Position numbers and translations under genes: made by a program
The notes under the pieces: generated by a model
Databases searched by the model: none
Told to the model about the DNA's origin: nothing
The model's input: only the letters and a program-made list of their open reading frames with translations
In this document: positions 16,694-24,787 of the stretch, one piece after another
How the letters are laid out: each line of letters opens with the position of its first letter
Numbering within the stretch: position 1 is the stretch's first letter
DNA from: an uncultured Clostridia bacterium
Lineage (GTDB): Bacteria > Bacillota > Clostridia > Oscillospirales > Oscillospiraceae
DNA: 32,765 nucleotides
Assembly: GCA_947572235.1 (NCBI GenBank)
Contig: CANPBB010000018.1
Location: 1-32,765 of the forward strand
Direction of reading: 5' to 3'

Positions 16694-18640
16694 TTACACG
16701 TTTTGGGGAACCCGCAGCGTTCGGGCGGCATTGAGTACCGCCAGCACCATCACACCCACATCGGCGAAGATGGCCGCCTGCATCCCGGCAATGCCCGCGG
16801 CGCCCAAAATCAGGCACGCCGCCTTGACACCCAAGGCAAAGATGATGTTCTCCTTCACAATCCGCAGACACTTCCGGGAGATGGACATGGCCAAGGCGAT
16901 CTTGGCAGGATCGTCGTCCATAAGCACAATGTCCGCGGCCTCGATGGCGGCATCGCTGCCCATGGCGCCCATGGCGATGCCGATGTCCGCCCGGGAGAGC
17001 ACCGGCGCGTCGTTGATGCCGTCGCCCACAAAGGCCAGGGTGCTCCGGGGAGGCTTGGATGTGAGCAGGCGCTCCAGCTGCTCCACCTTGCCGGCGGGCA
17101 GCAGCTCGCTGTGGATTTCATCCAATCCTAAAGCTTCCCCAACGGCTTGGGCTGTTTTGGCGTTGTCGCCAGTGAGCATCACCGTGCGGAGGCCCTGAGA
17201 GCGGAGGGAGCGGACTGCTCCGGCGGCGGTGGCTTTGAGCTGGTCGCTGATCAGGATAGAGCCGGCAAAGGTGCCGTCGATGGCGGCGTAGACCACGGTG
17301 CCCGGGTGGTCGTTGGGGACAAAGTCCACCCCTTGGGCTGTCATCAGCCGGGCGTTGCCCACAGCCACACGCCGGCCATCCACCGCGGCGGTGACGCCGT
17401 GGCCGGCGATTTCCTCCACGCCGGAGACCCGGCCTCCGTCGCCCTCGATTCCCGCGGCCTGTCTAAGGGAGAGGGAGATGGGGTGGCTGGAGTAGCACTC
17501 GGCCAGTGCGGCGGTCTCTAAAAGGGCCTCGGCATGGATCCCCTCGGCGGGACAGGTTTCCGCCACGGCAAAGACACCTTGGGTCAGAGTGCCGGTCTTA
17601 TCAAAGACCACCGTGCGGGCGGCGGACAGGGCCTCTAAATAGTTGCCGCCCTTCACTAAGATGCCGGAGCGGCTGGCGCCGCCGATGCCGCCGAAGAAGG
17701 AGAGGGGAATGGAGATCACCAGAGCGCAGGGACAGCTGATTACCAAGAAGGTCAGCGCCCGACGGACCCAGACGGCCCATCCTCCCCCCAAGACCAGCGG
17801 AGGAATCACCGCCAGCAGGGCCGCGCCAATGCAGACGGCGGGGGTGTAGTACCGGGCGAATTTGGTGATAAAGTTCTCCGCCTTGGCCTTTTTCAGGCTG
17901 GAGTTCTCCACCAAGTCCAAAATCTTGCTCACGGTGGACTCGCCAAAGGGCTTAGTTACCCGCACCCGCAGAAGGCCCGAGGTGTTGACGCAGCCGCTGA
18001 CCACCTCGTCTCCCGCCGCCACCTCCCGGGGGAGGCTCTCGCCGGTGAGGGCGCTGGTATTCAGCGCGGAGGCTCCCTCCACCACCACACCGTCCAAGGG
18101 CACCCGCTCACCGGGGCGGATGACGATGATCTGCTCCACTGCCACCTCATCCGGATCCACTTGCTTGAGCTGTCCCGCGACCTCAATATTGGCGTAGTCC
18201 GGGCGGATGTCCATCAGTTCCGTGATGGAGCGGCGGCTCTTGCCCACGGCCACGCTCTGGAACAGCTCACCGATCTGGTAGAAGAGCATGACCTCCACAC
18301 TCTCGCCGTAGCTGCCCAGCAAAATGGCCCCCACGGTAGCCACGGCCATGAGGAAATTCTCGTCAAAGATCTCCCCGTGGACGATGCCCAACACCGCCTT
18401 GCGCAGCACGTCATAACCGATGATGAGATAGGCGGCCATATAGAGCAGGAAGGGCGTGAGCGTGTCGAGGTACAGGGTATAGCCGGTGGACACCCAGTCG
18501 GCGGGGGCCACCCACTCCCCGGTGAAGTCGAGGACCCAGCGCTCCCCTAAAAAGATCTGGTCCGGGACCAAGGCCTGTACGAGCAGCAGGGCTCCGGCAA
18601 TCAGGATGCGGTAGAGCACCCGTTTTTGCTTCTTTGTCAT
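16694..18640 (-). CDS. P1B-type Zn/Cd/Pb-exporting ATPase lacking an N-terminal HMA domain
   Basis: 648 residues from ATG 18640, with AGGAGG eight bases before it. It exports Zn(II), Cd(II) or Pb(II) across the cytoplasmic membrane at the cost of ATP. In order: two N-terminal hydrophobic hairpins, the actuator TGES (199-202), the metal-site SCPCALV in TM6 (CPC 303-305), DKTGTLT with phosphorylated Asp347, the SSHPIS nucleotide-domain His-Pro, TGDN, and GDGINDAP. A Lys in TM7 (FALGVKAA) and Asp in TM8 (FADVGVMVL...NAARTL) are the P1B-2 selectivity residues as in ZntA, arguing against copper. Unlike most ZntA/CadA proteins it has no fused HMA domain. That domain is encoded by the separate small gene just upstream, and an SmtB-like repressor heads the operon. 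Confidence 0.93.
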   Translation of the reverse strand: MTKKQKRVLYRILIAGALLLVQALVPDQIFLGERWVLDFTGEWVAPADWVSTGYTLYLDTLTPFLLYMAAYLIIGYDVLRKAVLGIVHGEIFDENFLMAVATVGAILLGSYGESVEVMLFYQIGELFQSVAVGKSRRSITELMDIRPDYANIEVAGQLKQVDPDEVAVEQIIVIRPGERVPLDGVVVEGASALNTSALTGESLPREVAAGDEVVSGCVNTSGLLRVRVTKPFGESTVSKILDLVENSSLKKAKAENFITKFARYYTPAVCIGAALLAVIPPLVLGGGWAVWVRRALTFLVISCPCALVISIPLSFFGGIGGASRSGILVKGGNYLEALSAARTVVFDKTGTLTQGVFAVAETCPAEGIHAEALLETAALAECYSSHPISLSLRQAAGIEGDGGRVSGVEEIAGHGVTAAVDGRRVAVGNARLMTAQGVDFVPNDHPGTVVYAAIDGTFAGSILISDQLKATAAGAVRSLRSQGLRTVMLTGDNAKTAQAVGEALGLDEIHSELLPAGKVEQLERLLTSKPPRSTLAFVGDGINDAPVLSRADIGIAMGAMGSDAAIEAADIVLMDDDPAKIALAMSISRKCLRIVKENIIFALGVKAACLILGAAGIAGMQAAIFADVGVMVLAVLNAARTLRVPQNV

Positions 18641-18660
18641 GGTGAATTACCTCCTAAGAA

Positions 18661-18707
18661 AAGGCGGCAGTCCCGCATTTTTGCAGGACTGCCGGACTGC
18701 CGTCTTT
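18661..18707 (-). terminator. Intercistronic hairpin (attenuator) between HMA chaperone and ATPase genes
   Basis: On the minus strand GCAGTCCTGC and GCGGGACTGC pair around an AAAAAT loop and are followed by CGCCTTTTC. A nearby extra copy of GGCAGTCC allows an alternative pairing. It starts directly after the HMA stop codon and ends just before the ATPase ribosome binding site, so it could cause partial termination or protect the upstream mRNA 3' end. Confidence 0.65.
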
Positions 18708-18923
18708 TTACAGAAAGACCTCGCAGTCCGGTTCCACTTTTTTGCAGACCTTCACGATCTCCTTCATAATCTCGTCAAACCGCCCATCGTCGGCGTCCAC
18801 CACCATCTTCTGGGTCATAAAGCTGACAGTAAGGCTGTTCACACCGGGGATCTTCCGGGCGGCCTCCTCGATCTTCGCCGCGCAGTTGGCGCAGTCCACT
18901 TCCATCTTAAATTTTTTCTGCAT
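18708..18923 (-). CDS. Stand-alone HMA-domain metallochaperone
   Basis: 71 residues from ATG 18923, preceded by AAGAAAGGAAG. A single heavy-metal-associated domain with the metal motif DCANC (Cys11 and Cys14). The Asp before the first Cys matches the Zn/Cd-type HMA of ZntA (DCxxC) rather than the copper type (MxCxxC). The length and beta-alpha-beta-beta-alpha-beta pattern are normal. It lies between the repressor and the pump gene. The pump itself lacks this domain, so it most likely delivers Zn/Cd to, or regulates, the ATPase in trans. A strong hairpin directly after its stop could make it more abundant than the pump. Confidence 0.9.
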   Translation of the reverse strand: MQKKFKMEVDCANCAAKIEEAARKIPGVNSLTVSFMTQKMVVDADDGRFDEIMKEIVKVCKKVEPDCEVFL

Positions 18924-18978
18924 AATGGGAAACTTCCTTTCTTCAATTTGCGTCTATAGCATAAATGACGTTGTGTAC

Positions 18979-19356
18979 CTACTCAGCGATGTGCTCCAGT
19001 CCCAGCGCCAGCATAGAGCGGACGTGGTCGTCGTCCAGCGCATAAAAAACCATCTTGCCTTCCTGCCGGAACCGCACCAGCTTACAGGCCTTCAGGAGCC
19101 GCAGCTGATGGCTCACCGCTGACTGGGTCATATTCAGACACTGGGCGATGTCGCCTACACACAGCTCGCTTTCGAAGAGCACATAGAGAATCTTTACCCG
19201 GGTGGTGTCGCCGAACACCTTGAACAGCTCCGCCAAGTCGTAAAGTACCTCGTCGTCGGGGAGCTTCTCCCGCACCTGCTCAATGGCGTCCTCTGTGGCG
19301 GCCAAGTAGGGGCGCGGCTCCGGGGCTGCGGGAACAGCGCGCTCGTCTTTTGTCAT
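18979..19356 (-). CDS. ArsR/SmtB-family metal-sensing repressor (SmtB/CadC type)
   Basis: 125 residues from ATG 19356, chosen because GAGAGGAGG precedes it at correct distance; frames reaching 19422 run through the promoter and operator. The winged-helix domain has ELFKVFGDTTRVKILYVLFE, an ELCVGDIA helix and MTQSAVSHQLRLLK as recognition helix. The C-terminal helix DDDHVRSMLALGLEHIAE carries a full alpha-5 zinc site with SmtB spacing: Asp, His two later, His eleven later, Glu three later. ELCVGD also retains the alpha-3 Cys. It should repress the operon and release DNA on binding Zn(II), Cd(II) or Pb(II), switching on chaperone and pump. It is the first gene of the operon, with its operator in its own leader. 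Confidence 0.92.
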   Translation of the reverse strand: MTKDERAVPAAPEPRPYLAATEDAIEQVREKLPDDEVLYDLAELFKVFGDTTRVKILYVLFESELCVGDIAQCLNMTQSAVSHQLRLLKACKLVRFRQEGKMVFYALDDDHVRSMLALGLEHIAE

Positions 19357-19373
19357 GAAGGCCTCCTCTCGAT

Positions 19374-19422
19374 TGAACGATTGTTCATGTGTTAGTGTAT
19401 TCATGAAAAGCGCGTTTGTCAA
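19374..19422 (-). promoter_or_regulatory. Promoter and SmtB/CadC-type operator of the metal-resistance operon
   Basis: On the minus strand TTGACA (19417-19422), a 17-base spacer, then TACACT (19394-19399). Immediately downstream the sequence ACACATGAACAATCGTTCA contains the inverted repeat TGAAC-AATC-GTTCA (19374-19387) across the expected start site. This resembles the TGAACA-centred 12-2-12 operators of SmtB/CadC regulators. Repressor binding there would block polymerase. Confidence 0.8.
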
Positions 19423-19540
19423 GTGGGCTGCGAAATTTTTTTACAGACGGACAGGTGTGGTGGGTCTTGTCCGCCGGCGGGGGAAAGGAGGTAACAAAGG
19501 GTTACATAAATTACAATTCTGTTAATTTACATAAAACCTC

Positions 19541-19569
19541 TGGAAATCGAAGGGGGCTTGTAGTAAAAT
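19541..19569 (+). promoter_or_regulatory. Weak candidate promoter of the SLH surface-protein gene
   Basis: TGGAAA (19541-19546), 17 bases, TAAAAT (19564-19569), with a leader of about 35 nt. Just upstream, two copies of TTACATAAA (19502-19510 and 19527-19535) lie 25 bases apart in an AT-rich patch and could bind a regulator. Confidence 0.3.
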
Positions 19570-19610
19570 AACCATAAGAGTCCTCAATTTTAGGAAAGGG
19601 GAGATTCGTG

Positions 19611-22600
19611 ATGAATACTCGAAAAAATAGATGGTCCAAACCTATAGCGGCCCTGCTGGCGTTGATTATGCTGTTGGGGACCCTGCCGGCGGCGTGGGCT
19701 GAGGGGGAGACGCCGACTGTCAGCATAAGCGGCGGGGAAAGGACTATAAAAGTTAACGGAACTACTACGCTTTCTGCCCAAACGTCTCCCCAAGATGCAC
19801 AGGTTCAGTGGGAAAGTGAAAACACGGATATTGCCACTGTGGATCAGAATGGTACCGTTACAGGTGTGAGCAACGGTACTGCGACGATTAAGGCGACCGT
19901 AAGTGTTACAATCACAAGTGACGATAGCGGGACGAAAACGCTTTCTGCTTCTGCCAGTGTTGATATAAGAGTTGAGCCGAAAGATCCTTCTCCAGTTGTA
20001 ACGGTTTCACCTAAGACATTAAGATTAAACGTTGGAGAGGAAGGGTCATTAGGAGCAACTATTTCTCCGAGCAGTGTGAGCGATAAAACGATTATTTGGA
20101 CCACTAAGGATAGCGATGTTGCAACTGTTGATCAAAATGGGACCGTGACAGCGGTTGGCAGCGGCACCACAACGATTACAGCGGCCGCTTTAGCTGGCGG
20201 GGAATCCGGTACTTGCGAGGTAACTGTAACAAAAGCGGTGTCAGGTATTTCTTTGTCCGCAACAAAGGTAGGTATTAAGGCGAATGAAACAACTACTTTA
20301 TATGCGACTATAGAACCATCTGATGCTACCAACAAGAATGTAATTTGGAAAAGCAGCAACGATGCAATTGCTACAGTAAATAACAGCGGTGTGGTAACGG
20401 GCAAGAAAAAAGGTAGCGTTACCATTACGGTCAGAACGGAAGATGGTGGGAAAACAGCGGCTTGTACGGTTGATGTAGAAGAAGCCGCAAACAAGCCGGT
20501 TACTGGTGTCAAAATTACTGCTACGAATCTAACTGTGGGAGTAAATAAAACCATTACGCTTACTGCTGCGGTGGAGCCTGCTGATGCCACTAACAAGAGT
20601 GTCACATGGACCAGCAAGGATACTTCGATTGCTACGATAAACAGCACTACTGGTGTTGTGACTGGCGTCAAGGCGGGTACCGCCACCATCTTGGCAACCA
20701 CTGTAGACGGCGGAAAGACTGCCACCTGCAATGTTACAGTTACCGGCACAGTGCCTGTCACCGGGGTGTCTCTGAACTACAGCACGAGAACCATCTCGGT
20801 GGGCGAGACCTTTAGGCTCACGCCGACCATTGCCCCCTCGAATGCCACCAATAAGGAGGTTACATGGGTCAGCAGCGCCGCTGCCTATGCCACTGTTGAC
20901 AGCTCCGGTAATGTCAAAGGGATCAAGGCCGGAACGGCCGTCATCACTGTGACAACAAAGGACGGCAGCAAGAAGGCCACCTGCGTAGTCACCGTCGCCA
21001 AGACCTCGGCGGATGTGATCTCCTATGAGGTGGACGAGGACGAGGAGATCGCCTTCAACCGGGCCGACTTCAACCGGGTCTGTAAGAACCTCACCGGCTC
21101 CTCCTTGGACTATGTGCGATTCTTCTTGCCCAGCTCCTCCAGAGGTACTCTCTACTACGATTATGACGCCTCTGACAGCAGAAATACAGCCGTTTCCTCC
21201 GGCAGCAGCTACTACTATACCTCCCCTAAGCCCTACTTAGATCGGATTACCTTCGTGCCCAAGTCCGGCTACAACGGCACAGTGACCATCGACTACACCG
21301 GCCGGGATGACTACGGCACAGAGTTTACCGGCACCGTGGAGATCAGCGTGGGCAGGGGGAGCAGTTCCGGGGATATTGAGTATACCACGGACAGGGACGC
21401 CGCGGTATGGCTGGATGACACTGATTTCAACGACTACTGCAAGTATGAGACCGGCTATACCACCAACATGGACTATGTCCAGTTCACCTCTCTGCCTGCC
21501 TCCTCCAAGGGTGTGCTCTACTATGACTACTCCTCCAACCGAAACGGCACCAAGGTGAAGACCTCCACCCAGCTCTTCCGCAGCGGGAGTCCCTACTTGG
21601 ACGATGTGGCTTTCGTCCCCGATGAGGATTTCACCGGCACAGTGACCATCCCCTTCACCGGCTATGACACCAAGGGGCGGCGGTTCTCCGGTAATTTAAT
21701 AATCACTGTGGGCGGCGCTGAGGAGATCACCTACACCACCAATAAGAATGTCGCCGTGGATCTGCTGGAGCGGGATTTCGTCAATTACAGCAAGGAGCAG
21801 ACCAATAACAGCACCTTCGACTACGTCCAGTTCCCCACTCTGCCCAGTTCTGCCAAGGGCACGCTGTACTACGATTACGCCGCCTCCTCCAAGAACAACG
21901 AGAAGGTGACCCGCACTGGCAAATACTACCGCACCAAGAATCCGGCCTTGGCATATGTCACATTTGTCCCTGATGAGGATTTCACCGGTACGGTGACTAT
22001 CCCCTTCACCGGCTACAGCGACAGCGGTCGGAAGTTCTCCGGTGATCTGAAGATCACCGTGGGCAGCGGCGGCAGTGTGACCTACACCGCCACCGCCGGT
22101 CAGAGCGTGGAATTTGACGCCGCCGCTTTCAACGCCTACTGCAAGGACGAGACCGGGGCCAATTTGGACTTTGTCCAGTTCACCCTCCCCAGCTCTGCCC
22201 AAGGGACGCTGTACTCGGGGACCAAGAAGGCCGCCTCCAGTTCCACCAAGTACTACCGCAGCTCCCCAAGCCCCTACTTGGACGATGTGAGCTTTACCCC
22301 GGCCAAGAGCAATACCACCTCAATCCGCATCCCCTTCACCGGCGAGAGCATCAAGGGCGACAAGTTCAGCGGTACGGTGGTTATCAGCTACACCTCCGCA
22401 CCGGCGGTGATCAAATACACCTCCAACGGCAGCGCCGTGACCTTCAAAGCCAAGGACTTCTCTGATGTGTGCACCAATCGGGGCGGCAAGGCGGCGCTGA
22501 GCTCCGTACAGTTTGACACAGCCATCACCACCAACGGCAGGCTCTACGCCAGCTACGCCAACGGCACCGGCTCCACGGTGAACACCAGCACCTCTTACAA

Positions 22601-23291
22601 GGTCAGCGGCTCACCCTCTTTGGGGAATGTGACCTTTGTGCCCAAGTCCGGGTACAGCGGCAAGGTAAACCTCACCTATACTGGCACAGACGCCAATGGT
22701 GACAGCTACCGGGGTACTGTGGAGATCACGGTTACACCGGCGGCGGCTAACACCAACTTCAAGGATATGGGCAACCACAGCTGGGCGGCCAGCTCCGTGG
22801 ACTTCCTGAGCAAGAGCGGCATTGTTACTGGTGTGGATACCACCCACTATGGGCCGGAGAAGCCCATCACCCGCGGCGACTTCGTGCTGATGCTCTACCG
22901 GGCCTTCAACATGAAGAGCAGCGGCAAGTCGAGCTTCTCCGACGTACCCCAGAACAGCTACTACGCCGAAGCGGTGGCCGCGGCCAAGGCCTTGGGTGTC
23001 GCCACGGGCTCTAATGGGAAGTTCAACCCTGGCGCACCCCTGACCCGTCAGGATGCCATGGTACTGATCCAGCGGACCATGAGTGCCACAGGCCGTCCCC
23101 TTACCGCCGGAGATACCTCCACATTGAACAGCTTCAAGGATCGAAACCGTGTCTCCGACTATGCGGCAAACGCGGTGGCCGCCTTGGTGCGCTCGGGTCT
23201 TATCAAGGGCGATGACGGCAAACTCAACCCCACCGCCTCCATCAGCCGGGCGGAGATGGCCGTACTGCTGCACCGTGTACTGACTATGTGA
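19611..23291 (+). CDS. Secreted SLH-domain protein with five BIG2 Ig-like domains and five novel tandem repeats
   Basis: 1226 residues from ATG 19611 (GTG 19608 is possible; AGGAAAGGGGAG lies at 19592-19603). A Sec signal peptide (basic MNTRKNRWSK, then a hydrophobic core ending AAWAEG) exports it. Residues ~33-467 are five BIG2-type Ig-like domains with the recurrent pattern W-x-S-x-D-x-x-I-A-T-V-x-G-x-V-T-G and AGTATITV. Residues ~469-1043 are five ~115-residue repeats starting near 469, 587, 704, 822 and 933. Each has a DF-N-x-x-C block, LDYVQF, LPSSxxGTLYYDY, a YYR-x-SPxLDxV-x-FVP segment and GTVTIPFTGYxxxGxxFSG. Residues ~1047-1226 are three SLH motifs (ITRGDFVLMLYRAF, LTRQDAMVLIQR, ISRAEMAVLLHR) for binding pyruvylated wall polymer. 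The first ~1 kb is clearly more AT-rich than the rest. It is probably an adhesin or stalk; its ligand is unknown. Confidence 0.88.
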   Translation: MNTRKNRWSKPIAALLALIMLLGTLPAAWAEGETPTVSISGGERTIKVNGTTTLSAQTSPQDAQVQWESENTDIATVDQNGTVTGVSNGTATIKATVSVTITSDDSGTKTLSASASVDIRVEPKDPSPVVTVSPKTLRLNVGEEGSLGATISPSSVSDKTIIWTTKDSDVATVDQNGTVTAVGSGTTTITAAALAGGESGTCEVTVTKAVSGISLSATKVGIKANETTTLYATIEPSDATNKNVIWKSSNDAIATVNNSGVVTGKKKGSVTITVRTEDGGKTAACTVDVEEAANKPVTGVKITATNLTVGVNKTITLTAAVEPADATNKSVTWTSKDTSIATINSTTGVVTGVKAGTATILATTVDGGKTATCNVTVTGTVPVTGVSLNYSTRTISVGETFRLTPTIAPSNATNKEVTWVSSAAAYATVDSSGNVKGIKAGTAVITVTTKDGSKKATCVVTVAKTSADVISYEVDEDEEIAFNRADFNRVCKNLTGSSLDYVRFFLPSSSRGTLYYDYDASDSRNTAVSSGSSYYYTSPKPYLDRITFVPKSGYNGTVTIDYTGRDDYGTEFTGTVEISVGRGSSSGDIEYTTDRDAAVWLDDTDFNDYCKYETGYTTNMDYVQFTSLPASSKGVLYYDYSSNRNGTKVKTSTQLFRSGSPYLDDVAFVPDEDFTGTVTIPFTGYDTKGRRFSGNLIITVGGAEEITYTTNKNVAVDLLERDFVNYSKEQTNNSTFDYVQFPTLPSSAKGTLYYDYAASSKNNEKVTRTGKYYRTKNPALAYVTFVPDEDFTGTVTIPFTGYSDSGRKFSGDLKITVGSGGSVTYTATAGQSVEFDAAAFNAYCKDETGANLDFVQFTLPSSAQGTLYSGTKKAASSSTKYYRSSPSPYLDDVSFTPAKSNTTSIRIPFTGESIKGDKFSGTVVISYTSAPAVIKYTSNGSAVTFKAKDFSDVCTNRGGKAALSSVQFDTAITTNGRLYASYANGTGSTVNTSTSYKVSGSPSLGNVTFVPKSGYSGKVNLTYTGTDANGDSYRGTVEITVTPAAANTNFKDMGNHSWAASSVDFLSKSGIVTGVDTTHYGPEKPITRGDFVLMLYRAFNMKSSGKSSFSDVPQNSYYAEAVAAAKALGVATGSNGKFNPGAPLTRQDAMVLIQRTMSATGRPLTAGDTSTLNSFKDRNRVSDYAANAVAALVRSGLIKGDDGKLNPTASISRAEMAVLLHRVLTM
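21001..22740 (+). repeat. Five tandem ~345-bp coding repeats in the SLH protein gene
   Basis: Five related units code for the ~115-residue repeat. Two units are nearly identical over GATGAGGATTTCACCGG and its continuation (around 21619-21665 and 21970-22016), showing recent duplication or gene conversion; the others share mainly protein-level pattern. Each unit keeps a single Cys in the DFNxxC position, although the fifth has a VC and shorter linkers. Confidence 0.8.
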
Positions 23292-23318
23292 CGGCACAGG
23301 CAGTTCGAGATAGAAATA

Positions 23319-23348
23319 AGAGGGAGGACATCTGCATGTCCTCCCTCT
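23319..23348. terminator. Bidirectional terminator between SLH gene and FMN reductase gene
   Basis: A perfect 13-bp stem (AGAGGGAGGACAT and its complement) has a CTGC loop and lies between the two convergent stop codons. The downstream T-runs are modest on both sides (GTTTGTTATT and TTATTTCTAT). Confidence 0.8.
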
Positions 23349-23353
23349 GTTTG

Positions 23354-23938
23354 TTATTCGCTGTAAAGCTGTCTGCCGAACGCATAGGCCCTTTGGAGAT
23401 AGGGGGTCTGGTGGATTTGAGGCCTCCCGTTGGTATCGCCGCAGCCTCCGGCGAGGAGCATCCCCCTGTCGTGAAAGCCGATGTAGTTGATTAGGGCGAA
23501 CTGGTAGTAGGAGATCGCCTGCTCAAAGGTCCAGAAGTAGTCGTCCGCCGCGGTCATCAGCAGTGCGCAGTCCTTGACAGGGTATTTCTCATATCGTCCC
23601 AGAGGCGGATTCGGGTCCTCCTCGGCGATGGAGTAAAACCGCTCAATAAACGCCTTGATCCGCGCTGACAGCGTCCAGAAGTACAGCGGCGAGGCAAACA
23701 CCATACAGTCCGCCCCACGGATTTTGGGAACCAGAGCGTTAAAGGCATCCTTTTGGATACAGGGTTTCCCATAACGGCAGGCGTTGCAGCCTAAGCAGCC
23801 CTTAACCTCGTTTGTGACGAGGGAGACGATCTCCACCGTGTGCCCGCTCTCCTCGGCGCCGCGGACGAAGCTGGCGGTCAGCTGCGCAGTATTCCCTTTT
23901 GCGCGGCCGCCGCCCTGTATGATCAAAATGTTCTTCAT
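23354..23938 (-). CDS. Flavodoxin-fold NAD(P)H-dependent FMN reductase / iron-sulfur flavoprotein-like
   Basis: 194 residues from ATG 23938, with AGGGGGAAC upstream. The N-terminus MKNILIIQGGGRAKGNTAQL is the FMN-phosphate loop of the flavodoxin-like reductases. The ASPLYFWTLSARIKAFIERF segment is the second flavin-binding block of the same family. GCLGCNACRYGKPCIQKDAF (residues ~47-66) is the Cys-rich segment found in this family's iron-sulfur-flavoprotein-like members, with four Cys. It is a cytosolic oxidoreductase moving electrons from NAD(P)H to an unknown acceptor. It is monocistronic; a TATAAT -10 box lies at 23976-23981 (minus strand) without a clear -35. Confidence 0.82.
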   Translation of the reverse strand: MKNILIIQGGGRAKGNTAQLTASFVRGAEESGHTVEIVSLVTNEVKGCLGCNACRYGKPCIQKDAFNALVPKIRGADCMVFASPLYFWTLSARIKAFIERFYSIAEEDPNPPLGRYEKYPVKDCALLMTAADDYFWTFEQAISYYQFALINYIGFHDRGMLLAGGCGDTNGRPQIHQTPYLQRAYAFGRQLYSE

Positions 23939-23987
23939 GTGCGTTCCCCCTGCCATAAAAATTTCCGCTCTGCCCATTATAAAGGAA

Positions 23988-24023
23988 CCCTCCGCAAAAG
24001 AAAACCTTTTCTTTCGCGGAGGG
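23988..24023 (-). terminator. Terminator of the citrate synthase-gntR operon
   Basis: On the minus strand CCCTCCGCGAAAGAAAA pairs with TTTTCTTTTGCGGAGGG (one mismatch) around a tiny loop, followed by TTCCTTTATAAT. The TATAAT of the next gene's promoter sits in this tail, so terminator and promoter are packed together. Confidence 0.75.
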
Positions 24024-24069
24024 TCAGTTTATCAAAGAGACCAACGAAGCGGCATCAATTTCTGAGCCC

Positions 24070-24732
24070 CTACAAATAGTCGCACCCTGTCCCGGCGTTT
24101 TTGAGGATATTCTCCCGGGCTTTCTCCACATGGCGAAAGGCCAGCTCCTCAGCCAAGTCGGCATTGCCGGCGGTGAGAGCTTGGAAGATATCCCGGTGCT
24201 CGGCGGCGGAGGCCTTAGCCCGTGTGTTGATGGCAACCGACATCTTCCGGTATCGCTGGAGCTTTTTATGGAGGGCAGTGAGCTGCTTCTCAAAGGTGCG
24301 GCTGCCACAGGCGGCATACACCGCCTCGTGAAAGCGGCTGTCGGACTCTAGGACCTTGTCAGTCATGTTACGGGAGACATAGAACTCTTGGAGAGTGATA
24401 ATCTCGTCTATGTCGGTCAGCTCCTCAGCTGTGATCCGGCGGCAGCACTTGGCCGTGGCCACGCCCTCTAAACGGCTGCGGATCTCCAAAATATCCATCA
24501 GATCATCGGCGGTGATCCCCACCACCACAATGCTCTTGCCCCGGCTCTCCACCAGATCGTCCTGCTCCAAGCGGCGCAGTGCCTCCCGCACAGGGGTGCG
24601 GCTGACCTTCAGCTGCTCGGACAGGCGCAGCTCTGTCAGGGAGTCCCCCCGCTGGTAGACGCCGCTGAGGATGTCCCGCTCCACCTGCTCATAGACGATG
24701 TCCGCCAAGGAGGTGACCCTGTTTACTGTCAT
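24070..24732 (-). CDS. GntR-family (FadR/FCD subfamily) transcriptional regulator
   Basis: 220 residues from ATG 24732, with GAGGTAATAAG before it. An N-terminal winged helix (LTELRLSEQLKVSRTPVREAL, residues ~30-55) is followed by an all-helical FCD effector domain. Candidate metal-binding residues of the FCD pocket are visible in SDSRFHEAVYAACGS, AEHRDIFQAL and FRHVEKAREN. FCD regulators usually bind small carboxylates such as lactate, pyruvate or tricarboxylic acids. It is the second gene after the Re-citrate-synthase-type gene, 55 bases downstream. The perfect palindrome over the operon promoter (26260-26283) is of the TTGTATACAA type often bound by this subfamily. I infer autoregulated repression of citrate synthesis, relieved by an acid metabolite. 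Confidence 0.88.
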   Translation of the reverse strand: MTVNRVTSLADIVYEQVERDILSGVYQRGDSLTELRLSEQLKVSRTPVREALRRLEQDDLVESRGKSIVVVGITADDLMDILEIRSRLEGVATAKCCRRITAEELTDIDEIITLQEFYVSRNMTDKVLESDSRFHEAVYAACGSRTFEKQLTALHKKLQRYRKMSVAINTRAKASAAEHRDIFQALTAGNADLAEELAFRHVEKARENILKNAGTGCDYL

Positions 24733-24787
24733 GACTTATTACCTCGGTTGCTTCAAATTTTCCCGGGGGAGGTCCCGGCGCTGCGGC

